64,000 nucleotides of DNA, taken from Candidatus Pacearchaeota archaeon (GTDB lineage: Bacteria > Patescibacteriota > Minisyncoccia > Minisyncoccales > Minisyncoccaceae). Below the pieces are notes generated by a model. The model saw only the letters and a program-made list of their open reading frames with translations, was not told the origin of the DNA and made no database searches. Shown here in pieces: positions 58,205 to 64,000 of this stretch. The stretch's first letter is position 1. Each line of letters begins with the position of its first letter. A program made the position numbers and the translations under genes. The stretch lies in contig DAONGN010000001.1 of NCBI GenBank assembly GCA_035404185.1, positions 548,602 through 612,601 on the forward strand, written 5' to 3'.

Positions 58205-58508
58205 AACTATCCTTCTTGAAATTGTTTAATTTTCCAAGAAGATTTCTAAAGATTTTATAATCTTCAGCATATCTTCCCGCAAAAAAACGGCTAGGATATC
58301 TCTTGAAAGTTATAGCTCTAGATAGAACTTTTCCTTAAAAGAGATCTCCCAGCCGTTCAAATAAACAACTAGTATCTGCTATTTCTTACGGAACACAGGC
58401 AGACCTCAACCTGATTCCTTATTCCTTTCGGAATAGAAATAACGGGTCCATTATTTAACCTCGCGGACATACGAAACTAACACTTAAAAATCAATGATCT
58501 CAACTTAC
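58205..58508 (-). ncRNA. Leader module A2 with built-in terminator
   Basis: Second copy of module A: TTATTTC/GAAATAG in place of TTGCTTC/GAAGCAA, the terminator hairpin ACGGCTA...CAGCCGT (58287-58357) with seven T, then AGATT/AATCT and CTTCTTG/CAAGAAG. The differences from A1 largely preserve pairing. Confidence 0.7.
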
Positions 58509-58514
58509 ATTATG

Positions 58515-58543
58515 ACTGTACACTATTATCAAATTTTTGTCAA
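58515..58543 (-). promoter_or_regulatory. Promoter of leader L3
   Basis: On the minus strand TTGACA (58538-58543), 17 bases, TACAGT (58515-58520). Confidence 0.7.
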
Positions 58544-58562
58544 TACCACCAAACCTACATCA

Positions 58563-59663
58563 TCAATCTCCCTCAGCTCCAGCATTTTTTAGTTCTTTTA
58601 TAATATCCGATTTATCTTCCCTCGTCACATTCTTAAATATTCTCCCCACCCAAGTTAATGCAGTCCATCCATTATTATCTTTCACATTAACATCAGCACC
58701 AGCATTAATTAACATCTTAACCGAATCTAAATTTAACCAACTAGAAGCATACATCAATGCGGTTTTTCCATCGTTATTTTTTGCGTTCACATCCGCACCG
58801 AGCTTAATTAGTTCATTAACTGATTCTGGATAGTCATGAGCATACATAAGCGCAGTATCCCCTAGACTGTTTTTTGCGTTCACATCCGCACCCGCATTAA
58901 CAAGTTCTTGTAATATTTTGACTCTTTGCATTTTATCATCAATCCCTCCGGTAGTAGCAATGCACATTAATACTGTTTCTTCTGTATACCATCGCCGTGT
59001 TTCAATATTATTTTCAATTTTAACAAAATCTGTATGAGACATTGCATTAACATCGGCACCACTTTTTATCAATTCTCTAGCCATTTCAACCGATTTAACA
59101 GACGCTATTGGAGTAAAACCTCCTTTCGTATTTTTATTCACGTCTGCTCCAGACTTGATGAGTTCTTGGACTATTTCAAAATGATTCTCACAAATAGCAT
59201 CTATTAATGCTGTTCCTCCTGATTCCCGCACTTCATCTATTTCTGCTCCAGATTTGATAAGTTCTTGGACTATTTCAAGATATCCTTTCTCGGAAGCAAG
59301 CATTAGCGGAGTCATTTCTTCGCCAGTCTTGATATTTATATCTGCTCCAGATTTGATAAGTTCTTGGACTATTTCAAGATATCCTTTCTCGGAAGCAATC
59401 GACAATGACGAATTCCCAAAAGTATCTCTTGCGTTAATATCGACGCCAACCTTTAATAATTCTTGAACTTTATACAAGTCTCCTGATTCGACAGATTCCA
59501 TCAATAAATTAACTCTCTCTTTTTGATTAAGAACGTTATAATTAGTAGATGGCATTTGATTTTTTTCTTTAAAAAAATAATATATTCCTCCACTAACTAA
59601 AAATAAGATGATGATTACGATTATTAAAATATTATTAACAAATCCTTTATAATTATAATTCAT
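58563..59663 (-). CDS. Membrane-anchored ankyrin-repeat protein
   Basis: The 366-aa protein has an N-terminal membrane helix (about residues 9-31) followed by eight or nine ankyrin repeats, each with the ELIKSGADVNxxxxxGxTxLMxA pattern (from about 55 to 355). Two adjacent repeats are nearly identical in DNA (around 59255-59400), suggesting recent duplication. Ankyrin proteins mediate protein contacts; in CPR they may serve host contact, but the repeats could face either side of the membrane. No SD is seen. Confidence 0.88.
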   Translation of the reverse strand: MNYNYKGFVNNILIIVIIILFLVSGGIYYFFKEKNQMPSTNYNVLNQKERVNLLMESVESGDLYKVQELLKVGVDINARDTFGNSSLSIASEKGYLEIVQELIKSGADINIKTGEEMTPLMLASEKGYLEIVQELIKSGAEIDEVRESGGTALIDAICENHFEIVQELIKSGADVNKNTKGGFTPIASVKSVEMARELIKSGADVNAMSHTDFVKIENNIETRRWYTEETVLMCIATTGGIDDKMQRVKILQELVNAGADVNAKNSLGDTALMYAHDYPESVNELIKLGADVNAKNNDGKTALMYASSWLNLDSVKMLINAGADVNVKDNNGWTALTWVGRIFKNVTREDKSDIIKELKNAGAEGD

Positions 59664-59683
59664 ATTTTAATTATTATATTACT

Positions 59684-61609
59684 TTAATTTCCACCCTCAT
59701 TAACTATATCTTGTGCATTCTGTTCAAGTTGTTTCTCTCCAAAGTAGTACCCTAAAGTTTCCCTTGCCACTAAGTTGGCTAAACCGGTGTTTTTAGGAAC
59801 ACTTTCCACAATAACAGTCAAAACTATCTCTGGGTCATCATAGGGAGCAAAAACAGTGATTAAGTTATGATAAACCTCACTCTTTCCTGTTTGGGCAGTT
59901 CCAGTTTTAGCGGCTGAAGAAACTGGCAAATATTGCAATGAACGGGCAGTTCCAGCAGAAGACAAAACGGTTTCTCTCATTCCCTCTCTTACTGAATCAA
60001 TAGAAGCTAAAGAAACAAAATTCTCACTAACTACTTCTGGTTCAAACTTTTTAATTGTTTGATTATTATTATCTAAAATACTATTAACAACTTGCGGTTT
60101 CATTAATTTTCCTCGATTGGCAATTGAAGAAATAGCCATGGTTAATTGTAATGGAGTTGCCTTAAAATAACCCTGTCCAATTGAAATATTATAAGTATCT
60201 CCTGGATACCAGGGAGTTCCTATTGTACTTTCCTTCCAATCTGAATTAGGAACAAGCCCGACACTCTCTTCGGGCAAGTCAATATTTGTTTTAGAACCAA
60301 ATCCAAATTTCTCTAAATACTTTGAAATTTTGGCTATTCCTAAACCATTAAAATTCTTATACCCTCCTCCAACCATATAAAAGAATGTATCGCAAGATTC
60401 AGCAATGGCCTTTTTTAAATTAGTCCATCCATGAACCGCCCAGTCTTTTTTAAATGTTCCATCTTTTAATTCTATTCCTCCTTCACAATATATTTCTTTG
60501 TCTGCTGTGACAATGCCCTGCTCTAAGGCTGCGACAGCAATCATTGGCTTTAAAGTTGAACCAGTTGGATATTCTCCCGAAGTAGCTCGATTATAAAAAG
60601 AAACTTTAGGATCTTTTAATAAATCGTTAAATTCCTTACTAGTTAAATCTTTAGAAAACATATTATTATCAAAAGAAGGATAGGAAATTAAAGACAAAAC
60701 TTCTCCTGTTTTGGGATTTACTGCTACGACTGACCCCCCTTTGGCATTATATCCATCGACTGCCTCCTTTAAAAACTGCGCTGCTTTTTCTTGTAAATCA
60801 TAATCAATATTTAAGACTAAGTTGCTCCCAGATTCAGATGGCTTAATAATCTCTTCTTTAACTAAATTTCCATGAACGTCTTTCTCTCGATTAATTTCTC
60901 CTGGTATTTCTTTTAATACATCGTTGTATTGTTTTTCTATGCCTGATTCTCCCATAGAACTATCCCCCGAAACATACCCTATAACAGAAGCTAAATCATA
61001 TCCACTTAAATATTCCCTATTTTTTTTCTTAACAATTTCGAATCCGGTCAATTCTTCTTCTTTGGTTTTCAAAATAATGATCTTGTCTTTATCAACATCT
61101 CTCGCTAAAGAAAATTCACTTTCTCCTGCTTTTTCCATCTCCTCAATATTTTTATTTAAATCTTCAAAAGGTGTATCTAGAATACGAGCTACTTCTCTTA
61201 TCTGTTTTTCCCTCAATAATTCATCTTTTGGTAATTTTGAAAAATCACAAACCAAGTCAAATCCTTGCGTATTAATAACTAATTGCTTAAAGTTACGGTC
61301 ATAGATAATACCTCTCTGAGCCTCAATTTCACTAGAAAGAAATTTATTTTTCTCTGCTTTTTCATTATAAGTATTATATTGAAGAACCTGAAAAGAAAAA
61401 CAGCGGAAAAATAACACTCCAATTATTAAAATAAAAGAAGTAAAAACTATCTGAAATATTCTTTGCGATAAAGCAGTTTCTATTATATATGAATTCTTGT
61501 CTCTTTTGTGTGTTAAGGCATCCAAAAAAAGATCATCAGTTTCGATGTCCGTATTCTTTCTCTTTATTTTAAATTTTTGGCATCCACGAGAGCGATGGAA
61601 TCCTAACAT
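59684..61609 (-). CDS. mrdA: Penicillin-binding protein 2 (elongasome transpeptidase)
   Basis: The 641-residue class B PBP has an N-terminal membrane helix (about residues 47-70), a dimerisation domain (EAQRGIIYDRNFKQLVINTQGFDLV) and the transpeptidase domain with SxxK as STLKP near 350, SxN-like SCDTFF near 408 and KTG as KTGTAQTG near 565. It makes side-wall peptidoglycan. The start overlaps the end of mreD by about 40 bases; a later start would remove part of the basic cytoplasmic tail. mreC-mreD-mrdA are in the usual order. Confidence 0.92.
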   Translation of the reverse strand: MLGFHRSRGCQKFKIKRKNTDIETDDLFLDALTHKRDKNSYIIETALSQRIFQIVFTSFILIIGVLFFRCFSFQVLQYNTYNEKAEKNKFLSSEIEAQRGIIYDRNFKQLVINTQGFDLVCDFSKLPKDELLREKQIREVARILDTPFEDLNKNIEEMEKAGESEFSLARDVDKDKIIILKTKEEELTGFEIVKKKNREYLSGYDLASVIGYVSGDSSMGESGIEKQYNDVLKEIPGEINREKDVHGNLVKEEIIKPSESGSNLVLNIDYDLQEKAAQFLKEAVDGYNAKGGSVVAVNPKTGEVLSLISYPSFDNNMFSKDLTSKEFNDLLKDPKVSFYNRATSGEYPTGSTLKPMIAVAALEQGIVTADKEIYCEGGIELKDGTFKKDWAVHGWTNLKKAIAESCDTFFYMVGGGYKNFNGLGIAKISKYLEKFGFGSKTNIDLPEESVGLVPNSDWKESTIGTPWYPGDTYNISIGQGYFKATPLQLTMAISSIANRGKLMKPQVVNSILDNNNQTIKKFEPEVVSENFVSLASIDSVREGMRETVLSSAGTARSLQYLPVSSAAKTGTAQTGKSEVYHNLITVFAPYDDPEIVLTVIVESVPKNTGLANLVARETLGYYFGEKQLEQNAQDIVNEGGN

Positions 61610-61886
61610 ATTTGGATAGTATAAATTTTAATAACAAAGAACCCAACAAGAAAGACAAAGCCAATAAACCAATAAAATGAGCAGAATATATATCGAGCAT
61701 TAATCCTAAAAAGAAAGCTGAAAATAATCCTATCCTTCCTTGTGGCTCTTCTAAAAAATTAATTAATAAAACGAGAAAAATAAGAAAGCTAAAAAAAGTA
61801 AAAAAAAGCAAATAGCTTGTTTCAAAAATAAATAAATAATACATCGCCACAATCAAAAATACAGTTTTAAAAATCTCCTTAATCAT
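61569..61886 (-). CDS. mreD: Rod-shape protein MreD
   Basis: The 105-aa membrane protein has about four helices (residues ~5-22, 24-45, 54-72, 75-93) with the MreD features GRIGLFSAFFLGLMLDIYS. It is shorter than typical MreD (about 160 aa). It lies between mreC and mrdA. Confidence 0.8.
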   Translation of the reverse strand: MIKEIFKTVFLIVAMYYLFIFETSYLLFFTFFSFLIFLVLLINFLEEPQGRIGLFSAFFLGLMLDIYSAHFIGLLALSFLLGSLLLKFILSKYVRIPSLSWMPKI

Positions 61887-62664
61887 TATATATCTCTGCT
61901 ATTTTAATTATAAAAACATTATTAATCGTACTTAAATCAAAAACTTTTTCAATGTCAGCGGTCTGATACGTTTCATTATCAATCTTTTTGATATTCTTTA
62001 CTTTTCCCATTAAAAGCCCGGCTGGATAATTCCCTCCCATAGCTGAAGTCACCACCAGACTTCCCTCTTTTAATTCTTTATCACGAGCCACCATATCTAA
62101 GGTTAAATTTAGATTTCCCTCTCCTTTACTTAAAGCAAAAACTCCACTATCGGGTATCTCAACATCAATAAGATTGTTCTTTTGAGTAATAAGCATCACT
62201 CGAGAATAAGATGGATAAACATCGACTACTTTTCCTAAAAGAACCTTACCAGAAACAATCACTGGAAATCCTTTCTTAACTCCATCATTAGATCCAATAT
62301 TTACCAAAAGAGAATCTGCTAAAATATCTTTTGATATCACTCGTCCTAACATCAAATTAAACTCTTTTTCTAATCCTAAATCTAAACTATTTCTTAAAAA
62401 CTCATTCTCTTCCTTTATTTTTTGAAAATCAGCTAAATCGGAAAGAAGCTTTTGATTTTCTTCAATTAATTTCTTATTTAACTCTTCCTGATTCTTATTA
62501 GAAAAAGCTTGTTCGCTTCCTTTATTCCACAATGAAGCCATCAAATTCTCCGATTTTGAATAAACAAAATTCTTTAATGCGTCCTTGAAAAAAGAGTTAA
62601 TAACTAGAAAACAAAAAAAGAGCAGAATTAAAACCGTTATTCTTTTCTTAGTTAAAATCTTCAT
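61879..62664 (-). CDS. mreC: Rod-shape protein MreC
   Basis: The start is MKILTKKRITVLILLF; TATAAT lies six bases before the ATG and TTGTCT 17 bases before that, so the mRNA is probably leaderless. The 261-residue protein has one membrane helix (about 8-26), a coiled coil (about 50-90) and the two-barrel MreC domain (LMLGRVISKDILADSLLVNIGSNDGVKKGFPVI, LVTSAMGGNYPAGLLMGKV). mreB is not in the window. Confidence 0.9.
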   Translation of the reverse strand: MKILTKKRITVLILLFFCFLVINSFFKDALKNFVYSKSENLMASLWNKGSEQAFSNKNQEELNKKLIEENQKLLSDLADFQKIKEENEFLRNSLDLGLEKEFNLMLGRVISKDILADSLLVNIGSNDGVKKGFPVIVSGKVLLGKVVDVYPSYSRVMLITQKNNLIDVEIPDSGVFALSKGEGNLNLTLDMVARDKELKEGSLVVTSAMGGNYPAGLLMGKVKNIKKIDNETYQTADIEKVFDLSTINNVFIIKIAEIYND

Positions 62665-62768
62665 ACCCTGATTATATACTATCCCCCTTAAAAAGACAAA
62701 ATTGACAACCTGCCTTAAAAATGCGAAAAAAGATTTGTAATCTTTGTACATTCACATAGAGGTGCAAA

Positions 62769-63443
62769 ATGGGAAATTGGGATTATGCTTTAACAGTAAA
62801 TAAAGCTGAATTATTGCGACAATTAAAGGGAGATGAGCTAGTCTTGATATACAGTTTATCAGACCTTACTGACCACGCAATCGTATCGAATCTTGAACAA
62901 ACAAATACCAACATCAAAGATTGGTTTTCCTTGGCCAGCCTTCCGTGGGTTGGGAAGAAACCATTCATCATAATCGCCGAAAAAATGGTAAGTTGCGCCA
63001 GAACCTCAAAAGAGATCAGAAGAATATTTTTAATAGAAAAAATTTGGTCTGATCGAGGCCACGGTGAATACAGCAACATAATCATCAAAGCAATGAATCA
63101 GCAAAATAGAATTGCTCACGAAGCCTATATCGGAGTTCTATATTATTATCAAAACCATCTGAAAGAAGATGCAATGATCTATCCGCCATTAAAGGTAATG
63201 ACGATGAAAAAGGCTATACTCACGAGCAATTCATTGGAGGCTTTTCTAAATTCCAGCACAGCAGCTCGCTGGGAAACCGCAGTCAAGATGAGCCTTCAAC
63301 AAATTGACTGGCCAATTGAAAAATGGAAAGACATTACTGACTCTTCTGTCCCAAAAAAATTCAAAACAATTGCACTACAGAAAATTAAAGAAATAAAAAG
63401 GGCTGGATCAACCAGCAAATATCAAACCAAGCATAATTTTTAA
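62769..63443 (+). CDS. Protein of unknown function, 224 aa
   Basis: It begins MGNWDYALTVNKAELLRQLKG and ends SKYQTKHNF. GAGGTGC precedes the ATG, and a 7-bp leader hairpin AAAGATT/AATCTTT lies before that, placing it in the class 2 set. It appears alpha-helical and basic at the C-terminus. A TTGACA lies at 62702-62707, but no -10 sits at the right distance. Downstream are the rRNA genes in the opposite direction. No family recognised. Confidence 0.6.
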   Translation: MGNWDYALTVNKAELLRQLKGDELVLIYSLSDLTDHAIVSNLEQTNTNIKDWFSLASLPWVGKKPFIIIAEKMVSCARTSKEIRRIFLIEKIWSDRGHGEYSNIIIKAMNQQNRIAHEAYIGVLYYYQNHLKEDAMIYPPLKVMTMKKAILTSNSLEAFLNSSTAARWETAVKMSLQQIDWPIEKWKDITDSSVPKKFKTIALQKIKEIKRAGSTSKYQTKHNF

Positions 63444-63491
63444 TTGCTTGGTTATTTTTTGTTTAACAAAAAACTCCTTTCGATCTTTAAT

Positions 63492-63596
63492 ACGGGGGCG
63501 ACCTACTTTCGCGGATACCACTATCATCGGCCTTAGAAGATTTCACTTCCGAGTTCGGAAAGGGATCGGGTGGAGCACTTCCAGTATAGCCCCCAT
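63492..63596 (-). rRNA. rrf: 5S ribosomal RNA
   Basis: About 105 nt; the ends GGGGGC/GCCCCC pair, and the internal sequence contains CCGATCCCTTTCCGAACTCG and the typical loop A/E features. It is transcribed leftward from the 23S gene, about 70 bases after it. Exact ends are uncertain. Confidence 0.92.
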
Positions 63597-63664
63597 ATTA
63601 AAAACAAAAAGGAGTAAATAATAGGAAAATAGAATAAAGCTAATAATTGCTAATCAAAGAGTTA

Positions 63665-64000
63665 TTTTAATATTCAATTAGTATCGCTCGGCTGAACCCC
63701 TCACGGGGCTTACACCTGCGACCTATCAAGGTCATAGTCTTTAACCTGAATAAGAGTTCTAATCTTGGAGTGGGCTTCGAGCTTAGATGCTTTCAGCTCT
63801 TATCCCTTCCTAACTTAGCTACTCAGCTATGCCCCTGGCGGGACAACTGATACACCAGAGGTTAGTTCACCCTGATCCTCTCGTACAAAGGGCAACTCTC
63901 CTCAAAACTCGACGCCTGTGGTAGATATGGACCAACCTGTCTTACGACGGTCTGAACCCAGCTCACGAACCACTTTAATTGGCGAACAGCCAAACCCTTG
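63665..64000 (-). rRNA. rrl: 23S ribosomal RNA, 3' end (partial)
   Basis: The 3' part of the gene (domain VI) enters from the right edge. The sarcin-ricin loop is recognisable as GTACGAGAGGAT (minus strand, about 63880-63892), along with flanking conserved helices. The 3' end is placed only approximately near 63665. Confidence 0.93.

Noticed and set aside
1..64000. Alternative genetic code (TGA as glycine, as in Gracilibacteria/SR1)
   Set aside because: Several complete genes end in TGA at the expected point (for example 4083-4967), so TGA is a stop here.

Overview
The window is AT-rich and codes mostly on the minus strand. It looks like a small-genome member of the Candidate Phyla Radiation (Patescibacteria, probably Parcubacteria-like). 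The grounds are compact operons, most genes without a Shine-Dalgarno (SD) sequence, CPR-typical families (PD-(D/E)XK nuclease, DUF4015 glycosidase, SipW/TasA proteins, FTR/thioredoxin pair, BRO-N next to RarA) and ordinary stop codons including TGA. This is inferred from gene content; the rRNA portion (5S and the 3' end of 23S) could not be compared with a database.

Layout. 0-9.3 kb: lipid/inositol block (two HAD phosphatases, two inositol-phosphate synthases, a CDP-alcohol phosphatidyltransferase, a sugar-binding-like protein), a Fic/Doc toxin pair and EF-P. 9.3-26.5 kb: FTR/thioredoxin, exonuclease VII, nucleases, a giant repeat-bearing pseudopilin, PyrH, PurB, RlmN, RmuC, DUF3800, U32 peptidase, PurC, a degenerate PurC paralogue, Obg. 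26.5-33.3 kb: SipW signal peptidase with TasA-type and lamin-tail surface proteins. 33.4-50.8 kb: RarA, BRO-N, ValS, large PKD-type surface protein, FtsQ, FemX-like, Mur-ligase-like, SerS. 51-53.8 kb: PyrE, LysS, GreA. 53.9-58.5 kb: five small genes of unknown function in about 4.6 kb that is mostly structured non-coding sequence. 58.5-62.7 kb: ankyrin protein and the mrdA-mreD-mreC cell-shape operon. 63.5-64 kb: 5S and 23S rRNA, minus strand.

Two gene classes are interleaved. Class 1 (the majority) is AT-rich, operonic, mostly without SD, and several operons appear to start leaderless. Class 2 (about 17 genes) has richer codon use, is mostly single-gene units, and carries a near-consensus TTGACA/TATAAT promoter, a hairpin just before a clear GGAG-type SD, and often its own intrinsic terminator. 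Class 2 includes purB, purC, the PurC-like gene, pyrE, the fused inositol-phosphate synthase, the partial HAD gene at the left edge, and all genes of the 53.9-58.5 kb island. The HAD and inositol-phosphate-synthase families each occur once in both classes, side by side.

The most unusual part is the 53.9-58.5 kb island. Its 5' leaders are built from reusable RNA modules (called A to I here) that recur in different combinations, with compensatory base changes between copies. Each of the first four genes ends in a copy of one two-tier terminator hairpin. A hammerhead-ribozyme-like sequence lies directly after one of these terminators. I know of no described family that matches, but no database search was possible. 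Other non-coding RNA candidates lie at 12.0-12.4 kb and beside the DUF3800 gene at 21.5-21.7 kb.
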